Shown here one piece after another: positions 18,291 to 30,463 of a stretch of 36,507 nt of DNA. This stretch comes from an uncultured Planctomyces sp. GTDB lineage: Bacteria; Planctomycetota; Planctomycetia; Planctomycetales; Planctomycetaceae. The stretch is taken from contig CALDJX010000667.1 of the NCBI GenBank assembly GCA_937899075.1, positions 1 through 36,507 on the forward strand. Direction: 5' to 3'. A model generated the notes under the pieces. The model was given only the letters and a program-made list of their open reading frames with translations, was not told where the DNA came from and ran no database searches. The stretch's first letter is position 1. Every line of letters begins with the position of its first letter. Both the position numbers and the translations under genes were made by a program.

Positions 18291-20771
18291 CTAATAAAGA
18301 AGAATTGCAACGTCACTGGCGAGAACCGTTACCGCGACCTGGGTCCAGGCAGCAACTTCCGCAGGATCCAACGCCTCATTTCGCTTGGCCTCGCCCAGCG
18401 ACAACAACGCCAGAGCATCGCTTTCCGATGTCGTAAAGCGATTCCTCATCACGCTCAGAAGTCCAAAACAGGCTGTCGACTCCGCGTCTGTCGGACTACG
18501 ACTGGCAAGTAATCCAAACAGTTGATCCAGCCGGGCTTTGTCCGTCTTCGATCCAAGGAGCAGACGCTCCGCCAGCTTCCGTGCCATCTCGATCCGCTGC
18601 GTTTCGTTCAGCAGGCCGAGCGACTGGAGCGAAGTGTTCGTCCGCGATCGGCGAACACAACTGGACTCTCGGTCCGGCGCGTCGAACAAAGTCATCATGG
18701 GATGAGGGCTGGTCCGCTTCCAGTAAACGTAAAGGCTCCGTCGGTAGAGCAATTGCCCTTTGTCAGCAACGTAATCTTTCGTGTTGCTTCCCGGGTGAGC
18801 CAGAGCTTTCCACATTCCGACCGGCTGGTAGGGCTTCACGCCTTCGCCACCCATCGTGGGATCAAGCAACCCGCTCGCCCAGAGCGCCACGTCGCGAAGA
18901 ACTTCCGCATCGAGTCGGTACCCCGGCCCGCGAGCAAACAGCCGATTCTCAGGATCGGGGACGTCTTCACGCCATGCGGAACTCTGCCGGAACGCTCGAC
19001 TCGTCACCATCAGGCGGAGCATGTGTTTCAAATTCCATCCAGAATCCTGCAGCTCGACCGCCAGCCAGTCGAGCAGTTCGGGATGCGTCGGTTGCTGCCC
19101 CTGCAAGCCGAAGTCTTCCGGAGTTCGCACCAGGCCGTCGCCGAAAACTCGCTGCCAGACGCGGTTAATCAGAACGCGAGAAGTCAGTGGATGCTCGCGC
19201 GACGTCAACCACCGAGCGAGCCCCAATCGATTCCGCGGTGCATCTTCCGGGAAGCTTCCCATCACTTTCAGAATTCCAGGCTGAAGCAGATCACCAATCG
19301 GCAGGTCGTACTCGCCACGTTTCAGAACGTGCGTCGCTCGCGGTTCTGGCAGGTCCTGTGCAACCAGAGTCGTCGTAAACGCAGCTTCCGCTTTGGCTAT
19401 CAGGTTCTGCAGGTTGGCTGCCTGCTCCGTGAGCTTAAATCGAGAGGCTGCACTTTCAGGATCAGCAAGCATCGCCAGTCGTTCGGCGTCCGAACTTCCC
19501 AGCCATTTGGAAAGAGCCTCGCCTTCCAGCGAGTTGGCCTTCTCAAGCTGTTTACAGGCGTCGCCGATCAACAGGCCTCTTGTCTTTAAGAGACCCGACC
19601 ACTCATCCCATGCGTCCTGATCCTTAGGTGCCTTCGCAACCGGCCCATACTCATACTTGTTTCCGTCCATCGATGGCTCGGCCGTGTTGTTGAAAAAGGC
19701 GAGCAACCGGTAGTACTCGGTCTGAGGAATCGGGTCGTACTTGTGAGTGTGGCATCGTGCACAAGTCAGCGACATACCCAGGAAAACCGTGCCCAGCGTT
19801 TCGACTCGGTCGAAGTTGTTTTTCATTTGGAACTCCGCCGGAATCGCGCCTCCTTCGCCGGTCGACGGATTCAACCGGACGTACCCCGTCGCGACACGCT
19901 GCTCAAGCGTCGGATCGTTCAACAAGTCCCCCGCGAGCTGCCACGTAATGAACTGGTCGAGCGGAAGATTCTGGTTCAACGCTCGCACGACCCAATCACG
20001 GTAGGGATAAATGCCGCGGCGATTATCCAGATGCAAACCGTGAGTGTCGCCGTACCTGACCGCGTCCAGCCAGTACCGCGCCTGATGCTCGCCGTACCTC
20101 GGACTCTGCAGCAACTCGTCGACAAACTTTTCATAAGCGTCACCGCTTTCGTCGCTCAGAAAATGCTGCAACTGCCCCGGCGAGGGCGGCAACCCGGTCA
20201 GAGTGAGAGAAGCTCGACGCGCGAGCATCCTTCGATCGGCTTCCGGCGCAAATGCGATTCCCCTGCCCTGCATTTTCGTCAGCAGAAATGCATCGACTTC
20301 GTTTCGAATCGAAACATCGTTAATCGCCGGAGTGTTTTTCTCAGGCGGCACGAATGCCCAGTGCATGGCGTATTTCCCGCCCTGCCGCACCCAGCGTGAC
20401 AGCACGTCCCGTTCAGTCGGAGTTAACTGCTTCTCGGCATCGGCCGGCGGCATTGGCTCTTCGACGGAATTGATTCTCGCCAGCAGTTCGCTGTGCTCGG
20501 GTGACGTCGGATTGATCGCCTGGTAGCCGCTACGAATTTCGGTCGCCGCCTCGTGCGTATCCAGCCGAAGCTGCCCCTCGTCGTTGGAGTCCGGCCCGTG
20601 ACAAACGAAACATTTGTTGGACAGAATCGGGAGCACTTGCCGGGCAAAGTCGACCGATGGTTCACCGACGGTCGGCTCGGCCGCCGACAGTTCAAAGATG
20701 CTTCCGGCAAGCACGGCCACCGTCAGAAACAGCAACTTTCCAAGGCACCAGAATTGAAACTTCGTTCTCAT
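18291..20771 (-). CDS. Planctomycete cytochrome-c (PSCyt1)/DUF1549/DUF1553 protein
   Basis: 826 residues from ATG 20771, where the signal peptide starts (MRTKFQFWCLGKLLFLTVAV, cleavage near SAAEP). An upstream TTG at 20846 would read through a palindromic repeat and abut the preceding stop, so it is rejected. Residues about 40-125 are the PSCyt1 domain with FVCH (C54, C57, H58) and MPPADAEKQLT. DUF1549 follows (about 155-370: ARRASLTLTGLPPSP, RYWLDAVRYGDTHG, CARCH at C337 to H341, then HKYDPI). DUF1553 lies C-terminal (about 520-790: LARWLTSREHPLTSRVLINR, FGLQGQQPTHPELLDWLA, DAPDRESSCVRRSRTNTSLQ). It carries two CxxCH sites and is probably a periplasmic multi-haem partner of DUF1501. At 826 residues it is short for the family because no extra glycan-binding module lies between the two DUFs. 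Confidence 0.93.
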   Translation of the reverse strand: MRTKFQFWCLGKLLFLTVAVLAGSIFELSAAEPTVGEPSVDFARQVLPILSNKCFVCHGPDSNDEGQLRLDTHEAATEIRSGYQAINPTSPEHSELLARINSVEEPMPPADAEKQLTPTERDVLSRWVRQGGKYAMHWAFVPPEKNTPAINDVSIRNEVDAFLLTKMQGRGIAFAPEADRRMLARRASLTLTGLPPSPGQLQHFLSDESGDAYEKFVDELLQSPRYGEHQARYWLDAVRYGDTHGLHLDNRRGIYPYRDWVVRALNQNLPLDQFITWQLAGDLLNDPTLEQRVATGYVRLNPSTGEGGAIPAEFQMKNNFDRVETLGTVFLGMSLTCARCHTHKYDPIPQTEYYRLLAFFNNTAEPSMDGNKYEYGPVAKAPKDQDAWDEWSGLLKTRGLLIGDACKQLEKANSLEGEALSKWLGSSDAERLAMLADPESAASRFKLTEQAANLQNLIAKAEAAFTTTLVAQDLPEPRATHVLKRGEYDLPIGDLLQPGILKVMGSFPEDAPRNRLGLARWLTSREHPLTSRVLINRVWQRVFGDGLVRTPEDFGLQGQQPTHPELLDWLAVELQDSGWNLKHMLRLMVTSRAFRQSSAWREDVPDPENRLFARGPGYRLDAEVLRDVALWASGLLDPTMGGEGVKPYQPVGMWKALAHPGSNTKDYVADKGQLLYRRSLYVYWKRTSPHPMMTLFDAPDRESSCVRRSRTNTSLQSLGLLNETQRIEMARKLAERLLLGSKTDKARLDQLFGLLASRSPTDAESTACFGLLSVMRNRFTTSESDALALLSLGEAKRNEALDPAEVAAWTQVAVTVLASDVAILLY

Positions 20772-20814
20772 GATCAAACCCACGTCCCACAACAATGCGT
20801 GAAGACCGAACAGT

Positions 20815-20836
20815 GGTGCGTCAAGACGCACCCTAC
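20815..20836 (-). repeat. REP-like palindrome with GTAG head, inside the operon
   Basis: Read on the minus strand, the 22-nt element starts GTAGG and continues into GGTGCGTC-TT-GACGCACC, a perfect 8-bp inverted repeat with a two-base loop. It lies between the sulfatase stop (20847-20849) and the DUF1549/1553 start (20771). A 5' GTAG followed by a palindrome is the known architecture of REP elements mobilised by RAYT (Y1-type) transposases. It may also protect or terminate the operon transcript. Confidence 0.7.
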
Positions 20837-20846
20837 AAAGAGTCAA

Positions 20847-22283
20847 CTATTTGCTCGCCGCTGGCGGGGTGAATCGATGCTTGCCGCGACGAGCTGCTTC
20901 AATCGACTGCTGCGTGTCCTGCGCGATTCCTGGATCGCCCTGAGCCGCCATCCATCGATCGAGTTCTTTGCTCAACCGACTGAGCACGGCTGCGTGTTGC
21001 TGCTCGCCAGCAAGGTTTGACATCTCCGACGGATCGTCGGCTGTGAGGTAGAGCTGCTCGGCCGGACGATGCATGTACCGCTTCACAAGATCGTATGTCC
21101 GAGCGTTCGAATGGCTGTCCCAGATCCAGGTCGCCCAGTATGGATTGTTCAACGCCGCCTTCCCCTGCAAACCCATCAGATGTTTTTCGATGTAAAGTTC
21201 GTCCGGCGTCAGGTTGCGAATGTATCTCCACGTGCCGTCGGTGATCGTTCGGATCGGATACGCCGGTCCTTCCGGAATGTTGTTGTGCATGCCGTAAACA
21301 AACTCGCGATGCGAATCCTCCTCGCCGCGAATCACCGACAGGAAGCTGCTGCCGTCAAGTTCTCCGTTCTTGACAGGTGAACCGGCCAGGTCCAGCAACG
21401 TCGGCAGAACATCCGCGTACTGCACAAGAGCGTCCGTCCGCTTACCGGGATTCGTGACGCCGGGCAATCGAGCGATCAGCGCGGTGTGAAGTCCCGTGTC
21501 CCAGTTCGTCCATTTGCAACCTGGAAACTGAGACCCCTGCTCCGAAGTAAACAGAACAAGCGTATCATCACTGCGGCCGGACTTGTCGAGCGTCTCCAGA
21601 ATCTCACCCACCTGCCCGTCCATGTAAGTAATTTCAGCAAGGTAACTCGCAAAGTCCTGGCGAGTTCGCAGTGTGTCAGCGATGTGCGGCGGCAGTTTGA
21701 TTTTCTTTTCCGGATATTGCGAAGCGTCGCCCATCACCCACGGTACGTGGGGCTCGACCAACGCCACGACCAGACAGAACGGACTGTCCGCGTCGCGAGT
21801 CACGAACTCTTCCAGCGAAGTCAGGTCATGATCGTTCGTCGGGTTTCGCACGCAGCTTGGATCAAACCCGCCGACCTTTTCGAACGGGAACGCCGACTGA
21901 GGTTTGACGTGAACCTTGCCTGCAATGCCCACTCGATAGCCGACCTTGCCAAGATGCTGCGGCATGCTGGTCGTCACTGACCGACTCGCCGAGTGATTCC
22001 AGGCACAACCATTTCTCATTGGGTACTGCCCGGAGAACAACTCCGCACGACAAGGCTGACACATCGCCGACGCAAGATACGCCTTGTTAAACGTCAGCCC
22101 TTCCGAAGCCAGCCGGTCGATATTCGGAGTCTTCGCATTCTGGCCGCCGTAGAGTGGCAAATCGCTGAACGTACAGTCGTCCGCCATGATGATCAGCACA
22201 TTCGGCTGATCCGCCGCCTCAACATTCGCCAACCCGAATACCAGTACGACTGCGGTGACCACAACACAAAAACCACGTTTCAT
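20847..22283 (-). CDS. Sulfatase (arylsulfatase/heparan-type), first gene of the operon
   Basis: 478 residues from ATG 22283, chosen because AGGGA lies six bases upstream and a signal peptide starts there (MKRGFCVVVTAVVLVFGLAN, cleavage near EAADQ). A GTG at 22310 is the less likely alternative. Sulfatase motifs: IIMADDCTFSD with D35-D36 as metal ligands, TPNIDRLASEG, and MCQPCRAELFSG holding C75-x-P-C-R79. C75 is the residue normally converted to formylglycine. The second metal motif reads FTSEQGSQFPG instead of the common DHG/DNG, followed by KWTNWDTGL, as in heparan-sulfatase-like families. It should remove sulfate from a glycan in the periplasm. The substrate is not predictable. The DUF1549/1553 and DUF1501 genes follow on the same strand. 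Confidence 0.92.
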   Translation of the reverse strand: MKRGFCVVVTAVVLVFGLANVEAADQPNVLIIMADDCTFSDLPLYGGQNAKTPNIDRLASEGLTFNKAYLASAMCQPCRAELFSGQYPMRNGCAWNHSASRSVTTSMPQHLGKVGYRVGIAGKVHVKPQSAFPFEKVGGFDPSCVRNPTNDHDLTSLEEFVTRDADSPFCLVVALVEPHVPWVMGDASQYPEKKIKLPPHIADTLRTRQDFASYLAEITYMDGQVGEILETLDKSGRSDDTLVLFTSEQGSQFPGCKWTNWDTGLHTALIARLPGVTNPGKRTDALVQYADVLPTLLDLAGSPVKNGELDGSSFLSVIRGEEDSHREFVYGMHNNIPEGPAYPIRTITDGTWRYIRNLTPDELYIEKHLMGLQGKAALNNPYWATWIWDSHSNARTYDLVKRYMHRPAEQLYLTADDPSEMSNLAGEQQHAAVLSRLSKELDRWMAAQGDPGIAQDTQQSIEAARRGKHRFTPPAASK

Positions 22284-22544
22284 AGGGTGTCCCTGTTTCA
22301 GGTGTTTCACTTCTCACGCAAACGGGCAGTCCGAAATCCCGACTGCTGAAACGTCATCGTGAAGATAACGCTTTGAAAGGTTTCTGCCACGACTCAGCCG
22401 TGATTCCGAGAACCTCGCGAACCTGCCGCGACATCTGTGACTCTGGTCGGCTCAGAAGCGGCGAGCGACGTCGCCGTTGACGCCACGTGGCTCGCACGAA
22501 AATCAACCGCGTCTTCACAAACAGCCATCTCCGGGAGCAGTCTA

Positions 22545-22745
22545 ATGTCAGACGACAAACGACTTCTGCGACAACTCAAACGATCAATCAAGCAATCCGG
22601 AAACCGCAAGCGACGTCGATTCCTGAAGGACGTGTCTGCCGATTCCGACCGATTCTCGCTCGGAGACGACTCGTCCGCGTTCATGAACGAACGTCGTCAA
22701 AGATTCCGCGAAGACGACGAATTCGAAGACGATCTCGTTGATTGA
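22545..22745 (+). CDS. Small highly charged conserved-looking protein
   Basis: 66 residues from ATG 22545, with GGGAG seven bases upstream. Longer in-frame starts such as 22437 lack this site. The sequence is very basic in the first half (KRLLRQLKRSIKQSGNRKRR) and acidic at the end (FREDDEFEDDLVD). It has no leader or membrane segment. The basic half suggests RNA or DNA binding, but that is inference. It resembles short charged planctomycete hypothetical proteins, from memory only. It is convergent with the hydrolase-propeller gene, 32 bp away, and follows a 261-bp gap in which I see no other gene. Confidence 0.7.
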   Translation: MSDDKRLLRQLKRSIKQSGNRKRRRFLKDVSADSDRFSLGDDSSAFMNERRQRFREDDEFEDDLVD

Positions 22746-22777
22746 TCTTCAAAACGCGCAGGGTGACTCCAGTGTTC

Positions 22778-25186
22778 TCACCGCTCCGATTCCGGGATGT
22801 GGATCGCTGCGAAGCTGCACAGACCGAAACCGATCGGTCGCAATCGCGACGGTCGCAAAGAGTCGACCGGATGCCCGTTGAAGTTGACATACAACGTCCC
22901 GCCGTCACTGCTCAACTTGATGCCGTATGTACCGCCCGGCACGTAGCCAATTTCCTCGGCCATTGGTTCTGCGAGAAATGCCAGAACTTTACGACTACCG
23001 GTAGCGACATCCAGTTGCACGACTGGTGTCCCATGCAGAAACGCCTTGCCGTGAGCCCCAGGCAGGTAATACACAAATCTTTCATCCGGCGAGAGAGCCA
23101 TGACCGTTGTGTACTGACCTGTCAGCCAGTTGGGACCGAACATCGTCATCTTGTCGCGAGCAACGTCGTACTGAAACAGTTCGTTCGTTTTGTGAGTTGA
23201 TCCGAAAATGACTCCGGCCCTGGATTCCCTGGTTGACGCACGCATGCCGGGAGCGTCTCCGAACGAGGCGTCCGTCTTCCGCAAAGACTTCGACGGCGAA
23301 TCGTATTTCCAGACGCCGCCTTCGCCGTTAAAGAGAATCGAACCGTCGGCAGTCAGCATGAAGTTCCGGTTAAAGGCAACCGTTCCGTCAGGCGTTTGAA
23401 ACACCGGTTTGCGAGTCCCCAGATCGAGCCCCCACAACGCGTCGCCGTGACCAGCTTCGAGGTTGCACCACCAGATGTTTCGTTCACGATCCAACAGTGA
23501 CGTCGCGGAGCACCGCTTTGGCGGCAGGCTGGCGAAGACAACCGTCTTCCCCGTCTCAGGGTCGTACTGATAGAGCTGCCCGCCGGGAAGCTGGTCGTTC
23601 CAGTGGTACTGCTCGTCGCCCGCTCGGCTGCCGGCATTTAACGTCGCGTTGAAGTAAATTTTCCCGTCAGCTCCCTCATCGATTTTCGCATGAACCTTCG
23701 ACCAGGCAGGCTGCCCGACTTTCGGCGGAACCACCTGGTTCATATCGACGACCTGTTTCAGCGTCTGCGATTCTGGATCCCAGCAGTAAATGAAACACCG
23801 AGCGTCGCCTTCCGCGTCTTTCCCATGATCGCCGATCCCGCAATAAACCCGCCCTTCCTGCGCGATACCGATGTCGCCCCACGATGACCACAGCCGACGA
23901 TTGATCGCATCGGGGCCAAGGTTTCCGTGAAATGCGATATCGACGACCGGCGGCTCAACGGCAACAACAAACGGAGCCGCTCCCTCTTCCCCTCGCCACT
24001 GTTGAACGGATGCTGGAATCTTTAAAAAGTTACTTGTGTGGAGCGTGGCCTTTCCACCTTCAACACCCGGCAACGCTGGCGGCCACTCATTGGAAACGAA
24101 ATAGCTGACCGGATAGCCAGCCGCGTACGAGATCACATACTCACCGCCCGTAACTGGATAGCCGATTGCCGCATCGCCTTTTTCAAAGTCCGATGTTCCT
24201 CGCCGCTTTCGCGATGTTCCACGATGCCCTGCTTCGAGATATTTACCGGCGACCAGAAACACGATTTCCGTTCGGTTGCCTAGAGCGTGGCCGCTGCTCG
24301 TCAACACTTTGCCATCGAGGTCATCTTTCGAGATGAAATGCGGTTCGACGTCCAGCCCCGCGGCCTGCATGTTCTCAACCAGTTCTTTCTTATCTTCGAA
24401 AGGACAGGTTCGATCATCGACTCCGTGAACAACGACGATCTTGCAGGCGTTCTTCAGTTTCTTTGTAACTGCCAGATGAGCGGGGTTGCCGATGAACCGG
24501 ATTTCCTGGGCCGCGGGTGACAACCAGTTCGGGCTGTCGGGATCACGGCTCCAGCGAGCGTTCAGTCCGCTGCCGCCTGGCAGATTGAAAGCAATGTCGT
24601 CGCTGAGCTTCGCCATCCCGCACATGTCGATCACGCAGGCGAACGTCCGAGGTGCCAGCTTGTTGACCATCTGCGTGACGTTGCCGCCACCGGATCCTCC
24701 GGCCGCAAACATCCGCCCGGAATCAAACGGCAACTCCTTCTGTTTCAATCCGTCGAACACAAACCACAACGCTCGCAAAGCGTCGAGGCCTTGCAAATAC
24801 CCGAAATCGTACGGCTCGGGATCATCGATCGACGCCTGCCGCCCGCTCTGCAGATAGTTCACACAAATGGCAACCACGTCGAGCCGCTTCGCCAGCGCGT
24901 CGGGGTTCGCCGTCCCCGCACAGAACGTTCCGCCCCAGTTATGAAGAGTCAGCATGAGTCCTGTTGACTTACTGACGCTGCCGACCGATCCATCCGGATA
25001 GTGAATCGAAATCTCCACGGTCCGCGGCCCCGGCTCTTGAGGCCAATCCTGGGCGGGGATCGAAACGGTCGCGTTCTTAGTTGGCAGTTCCGGCCAACCG
25101 TCAGCCGATCGCGCACGCCCCACGATGGTGAGCGAAATTGTCAAAAGAAGGAAAGCACGACTCATCCGCGTCACAAAACAGTTCAT
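22778..25186 (-). CDS. Exported alpha/beta-hydrolase fused to a beta-propeller
   Basis: 802 residues from ATG 25186, placed nine bases after a GGAGG. ATG 25195 directly abuts that GGAGG and is too close; ATG 25165 is also possible. A signal peptide covers residues 8-27 (MSRAFLLLTISLTIVGRARS). Residues about 40-315 are an alpha/beta hydrolase: oxyanion-loop-like LHNWGG near 82, nucleophile elbow AAGGSGGGN with S165, VVVHGVDDRTCPF with D257/D258, and SSGHALG with H300, giving a complete Ser-Asp-His set. Residues about 340-800 form a seven-blade-like propeller with repeated DG and W/F-Y patterns (GADGKIYFNATL, DRERNIWWCNLEAGHGD, LTADGSILFNGEGGVWKYD, LSPDERFVYYLPGAHG). It is probably a periplasmic esterase or peptidase; its substrate is unknown. 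It lies 108 bp after dnaE on the same strand. Confidence 0.88.
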   Translation of the reverse strand: MNCFVTRMSRAFLLLTISLTIVGRARSADGWPELPTKNATVSIPAQDWPQEPGPRTVEISIHYPDGSVGSVSKSTGLMLTLHNWGGTFCAGTANPDALAKRLDVVAICVNYLQSGRQASIDDPEPYDFGYLQGLDALRALWFVFDGLKQKELPFDSGRMFAAGGSGGGNVTQMVNKLAPRTFACVIDMCGMAKLSDDIAFNLPGGSGLNARWSRDPDSPNWLSPAAQEIRFIGNPAHLAVTKKLKNACKIVVVHGVDDRTCPFEDKKELVENMQAAGLDVEPHFISKDDLDGKVLTSSGHALGNRTEIVFLVAGKYLEAGHRGTSRKRRGTSDFEKGDAAIGYPVTGGEYVISYAAGYPVSYFVSNEWPPALPGVEGGKATLHTSNFLKIPASVQQWRGEEGAAPFVVAVEPPVVDIAFHGNLGPDAINRRLWSSWGDIGIAQEGRVYCGIGDHGKDAEGDARCFIYCWDPESQTLKQVVDMNQVVPPKVGQPAWSKVHAKIDEGADGKIYFNATLNAGSRAGDEQYHWNDQLPGGQLYQYDPETGKTVVFASLPPKRCSATSLLDRERNIWWCNLEAGHGDALWGLDLGTRKPVFQTPDGTVAFNRNFMLTADGSILFNGEGGVWKYDSPSKSLRKTDASFGDAPGMRASTRESRAGVIFGSTHKTNELFQYDVARDKMTMFGPNWLTGQYTTVMALSPDERFVYYLPGAHGKAFLHGTPVVQLDVATGSRKVLAFLAEPMAEEIGYVPGGTYGIKLSSDGGTLYVNFNGHPVDSLRPSRLRPIGFGLCSFAAIHIPESER

Positions 25187-25195
25187 GAGCGACAT

Positions 25196-25200
25196 CCTCC
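25196..25200 (-). promoter_or_regulatory. Shine-Dalgarno GGAGG deciding the start of the hydrolase-propeller gene
   Basis: GGAGG touches the first ATG (25195) with no spacer but sits nine bases from the second ATG (25186), which is a workable distance. This favours 25186. Confidence 0.6.
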
Positions 25201-25215
25201 GTTAGTTACTTTGTG

Positions 25216-25249
25216 AAGGGTACCCGCTGAAGCCCAGCGTGAAGCCCTT
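25216..25249. other. Two-step inverted repeat between dnaE and the hydrolase gene
   Basis: AAGGG/CCCTT (outer) and CGCTG/CAGCG (inner) nest around a five-base loop, separated by a small internal loop. No T-run follows on either strand. It could be a transcript-end or stability hairpin after dnaE, or chance. Confidence 0.3.
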
Positions 25250-25294
25250 GAACGTGACCGGCTTCGCGATGCGTCGTGCGTCCCGAAGAACCCA

Positions 25295-28840
<3,546 letters not shown>

Positions 28841-28959
28841 CAAGTCGCATCCCTTCGAGAATCCATTTCCAGAGCTGAAGTGCGGAGTTTATCGCCCTGC
28901 CCCAGCGTAGAACCAGTGACCGCAAATGCCTCGACTTGACACCGATGTTCGTTTGCGCT

Positions 28960-28970
28960 TGACTCAGTCA
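28960..28970. promoter_or_regulatory. Possible operator palindrome between dnaE and the molybdoenzyme gene
   Basis: TGACTCAGTCA is a perfect 5-1-5 palindrome in the 235-bp divergent spacer, about 105 bp ahead of the molybdoenzyme start. A single short palindrome of this size can occur by chance. Confidence 0.2.
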
Positions 28971-29075
28971 TCAGTTGGAACGGGCAGTTCTCTCATGAAC
29001 CCGGCCCGAATCTCCGAAAAGATGAACTAAGACGAGCTCAAGCCTGAAAACCGCATACACAGCAGGAGAACGGCC

Positions 29076-30305
29076 ATGCATACGATGCCTCAACAGATTA
29101 CTGCAGCAGAGTCTTCAAGCAGCTCAAGCCGCCGTGCCTTTCTTCGCCACGCGGGTGTCGCCGGAGCGGGGCTTGCGGTTGCACCGTGGCTGCCAGGTGA
29201 TCGTTCATCAGCAACCGCGGCGGAGACCAGTTCCGGGAACATGATCGTCCACACGACCAAGCCGCTGAACTCAGAACCGAAGCTCGATGTGCTTACGAAA
29301 TCATGGATCACGCCGGTCGAGTCGTTCTACGTCCGCAGCCATGCTCCTAATCCGAAGATTGATCCGGCCAGTTTTCGGTTGACCGTCGAAGGACTTGTTG
29401 ACAGGCCGCTCTCAATTTCTCTGGCAGAACTGGATGGGACATTCGAATCAACATCTGTCGTATCGACGATGACGTGCGCCGGAAATCGCCGATCCGAACA
29501 CAGCCTGATCAAACCAGTCGGTGGCGTTCCCTGGCAGGCCGGAGCGATCGGCAACGCTCGTTGGTCGGGAGTCCGACTTTCTGAAGTGTTGAAGAAAGCC
29601 GGCCTGAAGGAAAACGCAAAGCACGTCTGGTTCGAAGGCTTGGACGAGATCGCGAAAGGCGACGGCATCATTCCGTTCGGAGCGTCGATTCCCATCAGCA
29701 AGGCCATGACCGACGCAGAAGGAATGCCGGGAGGGCTGCTCACCACAAAGATGAATGATCAGCCGCTGACACCCGACCACGGGGCACCTCTTCGGGGAGT
29801 CGTCCCGGGATATATCGGTGCCCGCAGCGTGAAGTGGCTCGGTAAAATCGTCGTCAGTGATCGACCATCGCCGAATCACTATGTCGCGACGGCTTACAAA
29901 CTCGTGAGAGAAGGTACGCCGATCGAGTGGGCCGAGTCTGGACCGCTTTATCGATTTCCGCTGAACTCAGTGATCTGCTCGCCGGAGCCAAACGCAAAAA
30001 TCGCGACAGGCAAGGTTGCAGTCTCCGGCTACGCATATCCCTCCGGGCAGCCCGGCACAACGATCGCAAAAGTCGAAGTCTCGGCCGACGACGGACGAAG
30101 CTGGACGACCGCGAAAATCACTTCGCCACTTCGTGAGCACTGCTGGGTTTTGTGGAAAGCCGACATCAATGTCTCGTCATCGGTCAGTGAGCTAACCGTC
30201 CGGGCGACTGATTCTCGCGGCGATACTCAACCCGAAGCCGCCGACTGGAACCTGAAAGGCTACATGTTCAATGGCTGTTACCACGTTCCCGTCGACGCTG
30301 GTTAA
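29076..30305 (+). CDS. Sulfite-oxidase-type molybdopterin oxidoreductase, Tat-exported
   Basis: 409 residues from ATG 29076, with AGGAG seven bases upstream. A twin-arginine leader is present: SSRRAFLRHAGVAGAGLAVA with R19-R20. Residues about 75-255 form the oxidoreductase molybdopterin-binding domain (FYVRSHAPNPKIDPASFRLT, VSTMTCAGNRRSE with C134 as the expected molybdenum ligand, GDGIIPFGASIPISKAM, DHGAPLRGVVPGYIGARSVKW). Residues about 285-405 are the Mo-co dimerisation domain (VAVSGYAYPSGQPGTTIAKV, WVLWKADI, DWNLKGYMFNGCYHV). It probably oxidises sulfite or a related substrate in the periplasm. No heme subunit or cofactor-biosynthesis gene is near, so the electron acceptor is unknown. Sulfite oxidation would fit a sulfate-ester-degrading neighbourhood, but that link is inferred. 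Confidence 0.93.
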   Translation: MHTMPQQITAAESSSSSSRRAFLRHAGVAGAGLAVAPWLPGDRSSATAAETSSGNMIVHTTKPLNSEPKLDVLTKSWITPVESFYVRSHAPNPKIDPASFRLTVEGLVDRPLSISLAELDGTFESTSVVSTMTCAGNRRSEHSLIKPVGGVPWQAGAIGNARWSGVRLSEVLKKAGLKENAKHVWFEGLDEIAKGDGIIPFGASIPISKAMTDAEGMPGGLLTTKMNDQPLTPDHGAPLRGVVPGYIGARSVKWLGKIVVSDRPSPNHYVATAYKLVREGTPIEWAESGPLYRFPLNSVICSPEPNAKIATGKVAVSGYAYPSGQPGTTIAKVEVSADDGRSWTTAKITSPLREHCWVLWKADINVSSSVSELTVRATDSRGDTQPEAADWNLKGYMFNGCYHVPVDAG

Positions 30306-30400
30306 CTGAGTGCGCTTATAGAGCGAACATAAGCGGGCTCAATGCCGGCGAAACATTAGTCCCCACGCTTGATTCTTCGATCACTACCTGTATACAAAGT

Positions 30401-30424
30401 AACTCAAATGGGCTTTTTTGAGTT
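30401..30424 (+). terminator. Stem-loop after the molybdoenzyme gene
   Basis: AACTCAAA and TTTGAGTT form an 8-bp perfect stem with an eight-base loop, 96 bp after the stop codon and 40 bp before the next start. A T-run lies in the loop and 3' arm rather than after the stem, so it is a weak terminator or a leader hairpin for the next gene. Confidence 0.3.
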
Positions 30425-30463
30425 GGGCCCTCAATCCACTTTGTTCTATGCAGGAGAGTTCAG

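Noticed and set aside
20772..20846. TTG start at 20846 extending the DUF1549/1553 protein by 25 residues
   Set aside because: It would translate through a palindromic repeat and place residues ahead of a clear signal peptide that begins at ATG 20771.
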